DNA from: Papilionanthe hookeriana x Papilionanthe teres
Lineage: Eukaryota > Streptophyta > Magnoliopsida > Asparagales > Orchidaceae
Length of the DNA: 64,000 nucleotides
Reading direction: 5' to 3'
Assembly (NCBI GenBank): GCA_022702705.1
Contig: CM040421.1
Span: forward strand, 65,864,697 to 65,928,696
The first letter of the stretch is position 1, and every line of letters starts with the position of its first letter. The notes beneath the pieces were generated by a model that saw nothing but the letters and a program-made list of their open reading frames with translations, made no database searches and was not told where the DNA came from. The translations under genes were made by a program, and so were the position numbers. This document shows positions 35,957-47,370 of the stretch, one piece after another.

Positions 35957-36051
35957 GGCGCTTAGGCGCCAAATCTGGCGCCTAGGCGCCGGACCTATCA
36001 ACTCACAGCTTATTCTGGCGGTTAGGCGCCGAATTCTGGCACCTAAGTGCC
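35957..36051. repeat. Paired GGCGCC palindromes in D, outer pairs
   Basis: GGCGCTTAGGCGCC (35957) with GGCGCCTAGGCGCC (35977), and GGCGGTTAGGCGCC (36017) with GGCACCTAAGTGCC (36037). The start-to-start spacing is 20 bp in each pair. The last member keeps the palindrome through compensating changes on both sides. Confidence 0.85.
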
Positions 36052-36348
36052 GGAACCATGTTCGACTTTGTTTCGCCTAACGTCAAATTTCAATGTTTCG
36101 TTCTCCAAAAATAGGTAAATTGTAATGGTAAGATCAGAACAATCTCAATAACACAATTATACATAATTTCAACGAAGGTTAACTTGATCTCTTTTTTACT
36201 CACATATGAAATGGAGTGATTCAAAGTCCAAACTTTATATACTTCAAGATATTTTTTAATTGTCTGAAGTTATATAAAATTAGTCAAGACCGAGGCATAA
36301 CCATACATTAAAAATGTAAAAACACACTAAAAATAAAATCTATAGGTT

Positions 36349-36392
36349 GTCTCCCATTAAGCGCTTGGTTTAACATCGTCAGCCCGACCTAA
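36349..36392 (-). other. Conserved post-integrase motif (copy in D)
   Basis: Minus strand: GACGATGTTAAACCAAGCGC, then TTAATGGGAGACAACC. Same position relative to integrase as in B. Confidence 0.7.
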
Positions 36393-36399
36393 GTAATTA

Positions 36400-37806
36400 T
36401 TTAATCAGGTTGACTTAATTCATAAGCCTCTTTATAAATCTTTTTAATGTCTCCCAAATAAGGCTTTAATCTTAATCCATTAACTTTAAAAATATTTCCC
36501 GTTTTGCGGTCTTTAGTATCCACAACTCCATATTGGTATACTTTTTCAATTATATATGGTCCTATCCATTTTGATCTCAAATTTCCAGGAAAAAGTCTTA
36601 AACGAGTATTAAATAGTAATACTTCTTGTCCAGGCTCAAATGTTTTTCCTGAAATCTTTTAATCATGTAATACCTTCATTTTCTCTTTATAAATTTTTGC
36701 ATTGTCATATGATTCATTTCTTATTTCATCCATCTCATTTAATTGTAATAATCATTTTTGTCCTGCAGTATTCAAATCAGAATTAAACTCCTTTATCGCC
36801 CAATAAGCTTTATGTTTAAGTTCGACGAGGTAAGTTACGGTGTTTTCCAAAAACTAGCAGGTAAGGTGACATTCAGATTGGTGTCTTATAAGTACGTTCT
36901 ATAAGCCCATAATGCAGAATCGAGTCTATCGACCTAATCGAGTTCTTTTAGGATTAATAGTCTTCTCTAAAATTCTTTTAATTTCTCTGTTTGATACTTC
37001 TGTCATTCCACTTGTTTGTGGGTGATATGCGGTTGCAATTTTATGTTTTATTCCAAATTTTTGCAGTTATGATTGAATTCTTATATTTCTAAAATGACTT
37101 CCACTGTCTGTGATAATTACCTTAGGCATTCCAAATCTTGAAAAAATCATCTTCTTGAAAAATTTAGAATTAGGCAAAGCTACAGCTTCAATCTACTTTG
37201 AAACATAATCAACTACTAATAAAATATAATTTTTTCCAGATGATGGTACAAATGGTCCCATAAAGTTTAAACCCCGTATATCAAAAATTTTAACTTCCAA
37301 TATATAATTTAAAGGCATTTCATCTTTCTTGGATATATTTCTCATTCTTTGATATCAATCACATGTTTTAACATAATGTCTCACATCTACGAATAAAGTA
37401 GACCAATAAAATCCTAAATTTAAAATTTTAAATGCAGTTTTATCTACTCCAAAGTGTCCTCCAAAATCGGAATCATGACATTTTTGAATAATAGCATAAG
37501 TTTCTTCATAAGGTACGCATCTTCAAATTATAGAATCTCTTCTAATTTAAATAAATGAGGATCTTCCCAAATATAATATTTAGCATCATTTTTAAATTTC
37601 TTAAAAAATTTTTCATCCAATCCATAAGGTAGAATATTGCTAACAAAATAGTTAACTATATCTGCATACCAAGGTGTTTGGTATCCTTGAATAACATATA
37701 AATGTTCATTAGGAAATTTCTCATTTATGTTTTCTTCAGTAATAACATCATTCTTAATTCTAGATAAATGATCAGCAATTTGGTTGTCTGTTCCTTTTCT
37801 ATCCAC
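36400..37806 (-). pseudogene. Element D: integrase (broken)
   Basis: Starts after RNase H with the block 37528-37806 (TDNQIADHLSRIKND, PWYADIVNYFVSN). H2C2 zinc region: CHDSDFGGHFGVDKTAF ... VKTCD with a stop where the third-to-fourth ligand segment should read. Core: GLNFMGPFVPSSGKNYILLV, KVIITDSGSHFRN (second Asp) and TAYHPQTSGMTEVSNREIKR (catalytic Glu present). The C-terminal part to 36400 is heavily shifted. It is the same lineage as B's integrase and non-functional. Confidence 0.85.
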
Positions 37807-38365
37807 TTATTTGAAAATCAAATTCTTGTAGAAGTAAAACCCATCTTATCGGTCTAGGTTTAACATCCTTTTTTGACATTATATATTTAATATCGGAATG
37901 ATCGGTATGAGCTATGCATTTAGTACCAAGAAGATAAGGTTTAAATTTATCGAAGGCATATACTATAGCTAGAAACTCTTTCTCAGTAGTAGTGTAATTT
38001 CTTTGAGTTTCAGTAAGAGTTTTACTAGTATAATATATAACTTTGAAAATTTTCTCATATTTTTGTCCCAAAACAGCTCAAATTGTAAAATCACTTGCAT
38101 CGCACATTAATTCAAAAAATTTATTCCAATTAGGTGCAACAATGATAGGTACAGTAATTAATTTTTCTTTTAAAATATTAAAAGCATTAACACAGTCTTT
38201 GTTAAATTCAAATTTAGCATCTTTTTCTAATAAATGACAAAGAGGTTTAGCAATTTTAGAAAAATCCTTTATATACCTTCTATAAAATCCAGCATGACCT
38301 AGAAAACTTCTCACATCAGTAACAGTAGTAGGTGGTTGTAATTCAACAATAATTTTCACTTGTGC
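37807..38365 (-). pseudogene. Element D: RNase H domain (broken)
   Basis: Open blocks 38078-38359 (VTDVRSFLGHAGFYRRYIKD, FFELMCDASDFTI) and 37799-38071 (IYYTSKTLTETQRNYTTTEK, CIAHTDHSDIKYI, RWVLLLQEFDFQI) are separated by a single stop. The catalytic Asp, Glu and Asp positions are recognisable. There is no second archaeal-type RNase H. Confidence 0.85.
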
Positions 38366-39334
38366 TTAATCTACTTCCATCCCTTTTTGTGAAATATTGT
38401 GACCAAGTACAATGCCTTCTGTAACCATGAATTGACATTTTTCCCAGTTAAGAAATAAATTTGTTTCTTCACATCTTTTTAGAACTTTGGAAATATTTTC
38501 CAAACAAGAATTAAAAGAAGTTCCAAAAACTGAAAAATCTTCCATGAATATTTCAATTCCTTTGTCAATCAAATCACAAAATATTGACATCATACATCTT
38601 TGAAAAGTTGCAGGTGCATTACATAAACCAAACGGTATTCTTCTGGTAAATGTTCCATAAGGACTTGTAAATGTTGTTCTCTCTTGGTCCTCAGGAGCGA
38701 CAGGTAATTGATGATAACCAGAATATCCATCCAGAAAACATAAATATGAGTGTCCAGCTAATTTATCAAGCATTTGATCCAAGAAAGGTAAAGGAAAATG
38801 ATCATTTCTAGTGGTGTCATTTAATTTCCTATAATCAATGCAAATTCGCCATTCAGTAACTTATCTTGTAGGAATTAGTCCATTTTTATCATTGACAATG
38901 ACAGTTACTCCTCCTTTCTTCGAAACACAATGAATAGGACTTACCCGTTGGCTATCCAAAATAGGATAAATAATACCAACATCTAACCATTTAACAATTT
39001 ATTTTTTAACAACCTCTTTCATGATAGGATTTAATCTTCTTTGCGGTTCAATAGTAGGTTTAAAATTTTCTTCCATTAAAATTCTATGCATACAAATGGA
39101 CGGGCTTATTCCTCTTATGTCAGCAATAGTCCAACTAGAAGCTTTTTTATAATTCTTTAACACTCCTATTAATTTTTCTTCTTGATCTTTACTTAGCTCA
39201 GAAGAAATAATAACAGGTAAAGTTAATGAATTTCCCAGAAATGCATACTTTAAATGTGAAGGTAACATTTTTAATTCCAGTTCAGGGGCTTTTTTAATTG
39301 AGGGTAAAAGTATATTATTTTGAGTTATGTCCAA
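38366..39334 (-). pseudogene. Element D: reverse transcriptase (broken, altered active site)
   Basis: Blocks 38999-39334 (LPSHLKYAFLGNSLTLPVII, IADIRGISPSICMHRI, RRLNPIMKEVVKK) and 38366-38782 (LCFLDGYSGYHQLPVAPEDQ, RIPFGLCNAPATFQRCMMS, IFMEDFSVFGTSFNSC, GIVLGHNISQKG) are joined by a stretch with stops at about 38998 and 38860. The catalytic box reads FMED where B has FVDD: the first Asp of the pair is Glu, at about 38540. That change alone would be expected to cripple polymerisation. The rest of palm and thumb is well kept. Confidence 0.87.
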
Positions 39335-39340
39335 AGTTTC

Positions 39341-40060
39341 CTAATTATCTTTAATATAATGAGTTTCCTCTTCTTTTAGTTCATCTTCATCGGTTACTAA
39401 TTCAAATTTTTCTTCAGAAATTACTTTACATTTTTCTTGAAAATGTTTCTCAATTAAATAATCAATTATATCCCTTCGATAACATTTTTCTTTGTTAGGG
39501 TACTTCATTAATTTAAGGACATTAAATTTAATCTCTTGATCATTAACTCTCATGGTTAATTCTCCTTTTTGCACATCAATCATAGCTCGTCCGGTCGCTA
39601 GAAAAGTTCTCCCTAAAATAATAGGTATTTCTTTATCTTCTTCCGTATCAAGTATATTGAAATCTACAGGGAAGATAAATTTATCTACTTTAACAAGAAC
39701 ATCCTCTATAACTCCTTTAGGGTAAGTGATAGATCTATCGGCTAAGCTGAAGGGTTACGGTGGTGGGAGTAATCTCTCTAAATTCGACCTTCGAAAAATA
39801 GAAAATGGCATGAGATTAATACTTGCTCCTATATTGCATAAAGCTTTTCCACGAAAACTTTTCTCCAATAGCACAAGGTATAGTACAACTTCCAAGATCT
39901 TTAACTTTTTGAGGTAATTTCTTTTGAATTATTGCACTACATTCTTCACTTAATGCAACAGTTTCAAAAGCTTCAAATTTTTGTTTCTTACTTAAAAATA
40001 TCCTTCATAAATTTTGTATAAGTTGGCATCTGTTCCAAAGCTTCAGCAAAAGGTATATTT
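39341..40060 (-). pseudogene. Element D: protease region (broken)
   Basis: Minus-strand text SITYPKGVIEDVLVKVDKFI, EEDKEIPIILGRTFLATGRA and MIDVQKGELTMRVNDQEIKF matches the C-terminal half of the Athila protease and the linker after it (open block 39341-39583). Upstream, the active-site loop is disturbed: the text around 39790-39850 no longer gives a clean D-x-G-A-S. The pre-protease text is at 39900-40060. Confidence 0.75.
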
Positions 40061-40249
40061 ATAGTAAGTTTCTTAAAAATTTCAAAGAACTTAGAAAATT
40101 GATGATCAAGCTTCTGTTGTTTAAGTCTTTGAGGAAAAGGTTGTGGTGGTTTTCAACTTCCATATTAATAGAAATATCGAGTTTGATCTTTATTAGAAGA
40201 AGGAGTTTCCTTAGATTTTTCGATCTCTTGACCTCGATCTCATTTTCAA

Positions 40250-41614
40250 TTTCATTATGCATTCTTTCTTTTAATTCCTTTCCACTTCTAAGTTGTACGG
40301 CTTTAACATGTTCATGTTCTTTTCTAGTTTCTTCTGGATTGATTTCAACATTACTAGGAAGTGTTCACGGGGTCTAAAATTAATTAAATTAGCGATTTGT
40401 CCCATTTGATTCTCGATATTACGAATAACGAGTGTTTTGATTTTGTAATTGATTACTTAGTTGTAAAATTAATTCTTCTATAGATAACTTTTACGTTGAT
40501 TGTTAAATCCGGGTGGTTTATAGTTTGAATTAACTTGATTATTCCAATTTCCGGTGGGATGAGATTGATTATTACCCCATTATTGTGAATTATTCGAGTT
40601 AAAATTAGGATGATTTTTCCATCCGGGATTATAATAATTTGAATAAGGATTATTTTTACTAGCAATAGCTTGTAAAGTTTCAATAGTTTGAGAATCTTCA
40701 ATATGAGCAGAGTTATTATGTGATATATTAATAGTAAAACTATCTAATTTCTTAGACATTGCTGCTACTTGTGAAGCTAAAATAGAAAAGGCTTCATTAT
40801 CATGAATACTTGCCATTCTTTTATGATTAATCCTTTCAGAAGGCCATTGAAAATTATTGTTAAAGTGTAAGCTTCTTCAAATGATTTAGACATTAAAGAA
40901 CCTCCAGCAACAGCATCAATAATTGATTTTAAAGATCTAATGAATCCATTATAAAATGTTTGAATAATTAACCAATCAAGTAAAGCATGATGAGGACATT
41001 TTCTTAATAGTTCTTTAAATCTTTCCCAAGTTTCATAAATTGTCTCCCAGTCAAATTGACTAAATGAAGTAATATCATTTCTTAATTTAGCGAGTTTTAG
41101 AAGGAGAAAAATATTTAGCAAGGAATTTTTGTGCCATTTCAGCTCATGTTTTAATAGAACCTGTTGCTAATGAGTTCAACCACATCTTTGCTTTATCTCT
41201 TAAAGAAAAAGGAAAGAGTCTAAGCCTAATAGCATCATAAAAAACATTGCTATATTTAAAGGTAGCACAAAGTTATAAAAAACTAGCAAGGTGTAAATTT
41301 GGATCCTCATTTGATGCTCCACTAAATTGATTGTTTTGAACCAATTGAATAATAGACGGTTTAAGCTCAAAATAATTAGCATCTATAGTGGGTATTTGAA
41401 TACTACTATGAAGTTCAACAACTGTAGGGTTAGCATAATCCCTTAATGGTTTAAAAACATTTTGATCATTAATTTCAATTGGATTTTGTAAATTGTTATG
41501 TAAATTAGTCATTTCTTAAAATTTTTTAATTTGTTTTCCTTCTTTAATTCTTCTAACAGTTCTTTCTAATTCAGAATCTAAAAGAAAAAATCTTTCAGAT
41601 CCAGAACTACGCAT
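40250..41614 (-). pseudogene. gag: Element D: Athila-type gag (broken)
   Basis: The frame opens MRSSGSERFFLLDSELERTV at 41614, with a stop before MTNLHNNLQNP at 41512. Blocks: 41273-41512 (FKPLRDYANPTVVELHSSIQ, FELKPSIIQLVQNNQFSG, DPNLHLASFL), 40777-41121 (KLRNDITSFSQFDWETIYET, ERFKELLRKCPHHALLDW, GGSLMSKSFEEAYTL) and 40580-40816 (AFSILASQVAAMSKKLDSF, NPYSNYYNPGWKNHPNFN). Frameshifts separate them. The region to 40250 is the low-complexity C-terminal part with Lys/Glu-rich text. Gag packages the element RNA; this copy cannot make a full protein. Confidence 0.88.
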
Positions 41615-41727
41615 AAAAGTTAATTAGCAAGAATTAAAATAAATATTATTATTATATATATGTTTTTTATAATAAAGAAAAATGAATAAAATAAAAATAC
41701 TTAAAATCTAAAAGTTTGCCTCTGCTC

Positions 41728-41805
41728 TCCCCAGCAACGGCGCCAAAAACTTGACCCGATATAAATATATGCGAACTAAAATCTTCTTCCCTGACAACGG
41801 CGCCA
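41728..41805 (-). other. Duplicated primer-binding site of element D (60 bp apart)
   Basis: Two tRNA-Asp-type sites on the minus strand: 41788-41805 (two mismatches; 6 bases from the LTR end) and 41728-41745 (one mismatch, TGGCGCCGTTGCTGGGGA). The second is preceded by the same ATCGGGTCAAGTTTT context as the LTR end. The DNA between them (AGAAGATTTTAGTTCGCATA and following) is also found after the 3' LTR at 23136-23161. Confidence 0.8.
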
Positions 41806-41811
41806 AAAACT

Positions 41812-42381
41812 TGACCCGAAGTCCTCTGAAGATCAACGTACTAGTACGATGCTTTCAAAGATATATGTTATAAATAATAATAGCGACTAGTCTATATAAA
41901 TATAATTTTATGGAAAATATTTTACACACTAGGGGCTCTACGCAAGTATACGTATCGTTTCAAGTAATATAGGGCTTTGAAACAAAGACCCCAGTATCGT
42001 TCCCATGAGAAGATAGATACAGATCTTTAAATATTTTTATTTTAAAGTATTTCTTTTATAATCAAAAATAAAATATCTTTAATTTACTATATGCAATAAT
42101 AAAGCAGAAATAAAATAATTGATGTAAATAACAATAAGAAAGCAACTTTCTCCCTTTCAATTAATCTAAGATTTTCTAAGATAATGATAATATTCGTGGA
42201 GAATATAAATTTATGGTATTGTGCCAAATAGAAACATTCGTATTCTTTACCCTTTGATCCAGGTGGAAAGAACATTGGCTAGCCTATAGATCAGGTCCGG
42301 ATGTATTGTTAGTAGAATGGGTTAATCTAGGCTCACACTACTAGATGTGCAAGGGTGGCTATGGTCGGCCTGACTAGTGAC
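41812..42381 (-). mobile_element. 5' LTR of element D, truncated by insertion I
   Basis: It aligns with the 3' LTR from 23186 to about 23752, then breaks at 42381 where TGTTGATCTC begins. The remaining 1.2 kb of the LTR is not found elsewhere in the window. Confidence 0.85.
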
Positions 42382-42507
42382 TGTTGATCTCATTTTTTAT
42401 GAGGTCTTTTCTCTTCTCTCTCCTTAGTACTTAGGATCTAGCCTTAGGCTTTCCCTTTGTCTATCTTAGAGGACTAGAAATGGAACCCACCACTTAGAAA
42501 TTCAAAC

Positions 42508-43415
42508 CTCTTAACTCCCTGCAAACACCATATGTTTGATTGTAAACCCCTAAGTCACTTGGAGGGTTAAGATCAAATGTGGAGGTTTAAAAGATGAGTT
42601 CCCTAAAGGACTCCTTGTCCTTAGGACTACCACAGGTGGCACTGGTGCGGTGAGGGTTGACTTGCACACATTACACTTTCACACACATTCCAAATCCTAA
42701 AACCATTCATACCTAGCTTGACTTCCTGACTCATGTAGGTAATCCATATGGATGGTCCTCAACCCCTTAGCTCTTTGCTAAGAGGGTTAGGAACAACATA
42801 GTGAATGCCTCAAATGAGTCCTCTCATGTCTCTTATGGGCTTGATATGGCTTCATGGCTCAACCAAAGTGATTCCATTCTACTCAAACTTAATCAATTTT
42901 CATTTTTCAAAAATTTCAATTTTTGACCTCCGGGGCCCAAAACCTCCAAACCTATCAAACACCTCTTAACTCCCTACAAACCCCATAAGTTTGATTGTAA
43001 ACCCCTAAGTCACTTGGAGGGTTAAGATCAAATGTGGAGGTTTAAAAGATGAGTTCCCTATAGGACTCTTTGGCCTTAGGACTACCACAGGTGGCATGTG
43101 CAGTGAGGGTTGACACGCACACATTACACTTTCACACACATTCCAAATCCTAAAATCATTCATACCTAGCTTGACTTCCGACTCATGTAGGTAATCCATA
43201 TGGATGGTCCTCGACCCTAAGCCCTTGGTAAGAGGGTTAGGAACAACATAGTAAATGCCTCGAAATGAGTCCTCTCATGGCTCTTATGGGCTTGATATGG
43301 CTTCATGGCTCAACCAAAGTGATTCCATTCTACTCAAACTTGATCAATCTTCATTTTTCCAAAATTTCAATTTTTGACCTCCGGGGCCTTACACCCACCA
43401 AACCTACCAAATGCC
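42508..43415. repeat. 454-bp tandem duplication inside I
   Basis: The stretch from CTTAACTCCCTGCAAACACC (42510) through the TGACCTCCGGGGCC word is repeated starting 454 bp later (42964), with few differences. J has one copy, so it is a local duplication. Confidence 0.85.
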
Positions 43416-46400
43416 CTGGAAACTACCCAAAATTTGTAAAATTGCCTAAATTATCCAAAATTCTTCAAAACCAATCTTGGACATTTCCCACCATTCAAAT
43501 TAATCATCCTTAGCCAAATATACCAAAATTTCCAAAAATACCCCCTCATACCCTCCAAATACCCAAAATGCCCTTTTTAACCAAAAATCCATAAATTCTA
43601 AAAATTCCCAGAAAATTTCAGAAAATCCCAAATATTCCCAATTTCATTTTATTCAACTACACCATAAGCCAATTTTGTCTATTTAACACACTTTTACCAA
43701 AACCGCCAATTGGACCCATTTTTAACCCAAGTGAACCCAATGTCAAACCAAACCACTCAAATTAACCTCATTGTTGATCCAATCCAATTCTAAAATTTAA
43801 TTCAATATCCCCAATATCAATTTAGACCAAATCCAAACCCAATTTGATTAACATTTGGATCCAATTCCAATTTGAAACTTAAAGCCCAATTTTGGCCCAT
43901 GACCTAAACTTAGCCCAAACCAACCTAATTCAACTCCAATTAGCCCCAAATCTTTTCCTAAACCTTCCTAATATCACCACAAACAAAACACTAACAAGAT
44001 TTGCCCCAAATTTGAACCTAAACGCCACCCAAACCTAACCCAAAGTCAAAATCCCCTAAATTGGCCTAAACCCAAACCTAACCCAAATAGGCCCAAATCC
44101 CAAAATTAATGCCCAACCAAAATTGAAAATTCTTTGTTACACCCCATAAACATTTCTCCACATTAATTTTACATCAAATCCAACATTAGCCCAATCTTAA
44201 ACCATGTTAGCCCAATTTGACCCACTTTGGCCCCTTTACTAAAAAGACCCAAATTAAACCCAATTCAATTCAAAATCACTTCAAATTTGTTCCAAATCAC
44301 TCATGGCACATCCCTAAACTAAACCCAACATTTGTTTGACCAAATCTTTTACAAAATTTCCATCTACCAATTTGTTTTCAAACCTAAAAGCCCACCTCCT
44401 TAAACATTTTTAAAAGCACACTTCCAACAAATTCAAAAGCCCAAATTTCATTCTAAAGCCCACATGAAATTTTCCCTCGTCATTCCCTATGATTTAAATC
44501 ACCCCTAAGTCCAAAACCCATCATTTTGATTAAACCAAAATAGCATCATGACAAAACCTATCAAAAAATCTAAAGTTTTCAAAAAATTCCAAATAACCTT
44601 TTTTGATGAAAATTGACCAAGCCATGGACAAGCCATAGGCTAGCCATGAAGCCATCCTTAAGCTCCATGCAAGCCATGTGAGTGGTGTTCATGTGACCAT
44701 ACCATATTGGGCAAGAGGAGGAGCCTCTTTCTTGGTTCCCTTAAAGTAATTAAGCACTCCCATGTCTCCCCTAACCCATGCTTAAGCCTAATTATACTGG
44801 GATTGTGACTTCTCCCCACTAATTAAGCTGAATTAAGGGAGCTTTTCTCAGCCCAAATCAAACCATGGAAAGGTGAACCAAGCCCAACCTCATGCTTTGA
44901 CCAATTTGAACTTAAACTCCTCTATTTAAGCTCCATTCAAGGCCAAAGAGAAGAGATGCAAAAGATTATCATGCGAAAACTCTGCCAAATTATTCCCAAA
45001 GCTTCTCCAAGCACTCCTAAGCTCAATCCAACCATTTCCAATTAAGGCCTCACCTCTTGGACAAAGGTATCAAATTTTTTCTCCTCCAACCGAGTTTATT
45101 TTAAATTTCTATAAATATTCATATGCTTTAAGTATATCATCACCATATAGATGTGTGCTACTCGATTAGACGATCATTTTAAAGAAAATTTCACTCAATT
45201 TCGTTGAGAAACGAGTGAGATATCAAGGTTTAAAGGTAGACGGTTTTAGGTGAATAGAACTAGGAGAGAGGAGTAGTAGCCGTCCGATCACATGTGTATA
45301 GCACGGACGGTCGAGATGCAGTCAGATGGGAGCTTCATCCATAAGCAGAAACACGCCAGCCAATCACGGAGTGACACGTGGCCCCCCTTGATAGCGATAG
45401 TTTGAGAGGGAAATTGGATTTTTGATTTATTTTTGAACATAAAATTCAAAAAATCATAACTTTTCATAGAAAAATCACAAAAATAAAATAAAAATACTCA
45501 CTTGCTCAGTGAACAGAGGAGAAAAATGTGGGAAAAAATTAGGTTAATTTAATGAGTATTTTATTTTTAATTAATTATTTACAGTTTTGAGTATTTTGAT
45601 TCTCCATTTACATACACAATTCATCATGGAATGAGACCACTGAGCTTTTGAATCCTATGTTTTTGGGAACATTCCTTGAATTTTTCAAGATTAGAGGCTA
45701 TCACTAGGGCAAGTTATGTATTTTTCAAGTTTATGTCAATGTTTTGGTATTTTAATTCGAATAATTAGCATATTGCTCAATAAATTATAGAAAATTTTGG
45801 AGAAGTTTCTTAGAACTAGAGAACCTTAGGATAATTATGGTTAGGCTTAATTCATTAAGAATAATCCTAATTAGCCTAAATACTCAAAATTGAATTTTAA
45901 TTAATTAGGGTTAACCACACATCAAAATAACTTGAAATCAATTCTTCATTGATTTTTAGGATACAGAGAACCTTGCATAAAAAATTAAATTCAATTGGAA
46001 ATGATTAGCCCCACTAAATAAATTAATTAAGCCACATGATCAAAATTAAACTTTATAAATTCATAACTCCAAAAATACATTTCAAAAATTCACCAAATTG
46101 GTTTTGTAGGCTCTCTAATATTAGAGGAGTGTATAAAATCTAAAATTGGAATTTTCTAAAATTTTTCATTTTTAATGATATTTTTGATATTTAAATAATT
46201 AGAAAATAATAAAAATCACAAAAATAATAAAACTCATAAAAATGTCACATTTTGACTCCTAATCACTTAGAAACCAACCAAATATTTTTTATAAGTCTCT
46301 AAGTTAAGATATTGAATTTTAAAGGCTCAAAACTATTTTTAATATTAAAAAATAAGTTTTCCAACCTTTTCACTAAATTAATTCCAATAAATCAAAAAAA

Positions 46401-47215
46401 ATTAGAAAATTGTAAAATTTGTTTTTTTGAACTCCTTGAGGTCAGAGAGATTTATGAAAAATATAAAATCTAATTTTCAACTTTAATTTTATTTTATAAT
46501 TAATTAACACTCCAAAACTCAAAATAATTATAATAAATAAAATATAATTTAAAAAATCACCACAATTGGTCCAAGTGGTCCTCCAGTTATTAGGAACATC
46601 CCATAATTTTCTTAAGGATAGAAACCTTACATTGGTCATGTTGTTGAATTTTCCTTGAAATCCCTTATTTTTCACTAAAAATAATTATATAAATAAATTA
46701 AATTAAAAAAGATCACATTTTCTCCTCTAATGTCTTATCTGACATGTGAGTGAGGTGAAATAAAAATTTCAAGTTCATTTGAACTCAATTTAGTGAGTTA
46801 TGAAATAAATAAGCCTCAAAGGGCATAAAAGTAATTAATGAATTTAAACCCCTTTATTAAAATTTTAGGTTTAATTAAAATGGAGGGTAAAATATTTGAT
46901 TTTATCTTTCTTGTATGATTTGAACTTTGGGAAATTAAAAGGGTAGGAACCCATTAATCACTTTTAATAAGCAAAATTGAAACTTTAATTATTTAAACAA
47001 TTTAAATTTTGGAAGATTAATGAAAATTTGAATTATTAAAAATAGGGATATCACTTGAGAGGATATTAATTCTTTAATAAAAAAATCTCTAAATAAATCA
47101 CTTCAATAATATTTAACTCTTAATTAAGATTAAAATGATAATCCAAACTAAGTAAATTAAAAATTAAAAAAAATAACCCTTAAATTAAAGGAAAGCTCAA
47201 AATATTAAGTGGTTT

Positions 47216-47370
47216 AACAATTAAATTAAATTAAATTAAGTAAAAATTAAATTAAAATTAAAATTAAATTAAATTAAAATTTTAACAATTAAATTAAATT
47301 AAATTAAAAATATTAAAATTAAATTAAATTAAATTCAATTAAATTCAATTAAATTAAATTTAAATTATAT
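47216..47370. repeat. AT-rich simple repeat (AAATTAAATT) inside I
   Basis: Counterpart of the repeat at 27590-27840 on the opposite strand. Confidence 0.85.
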
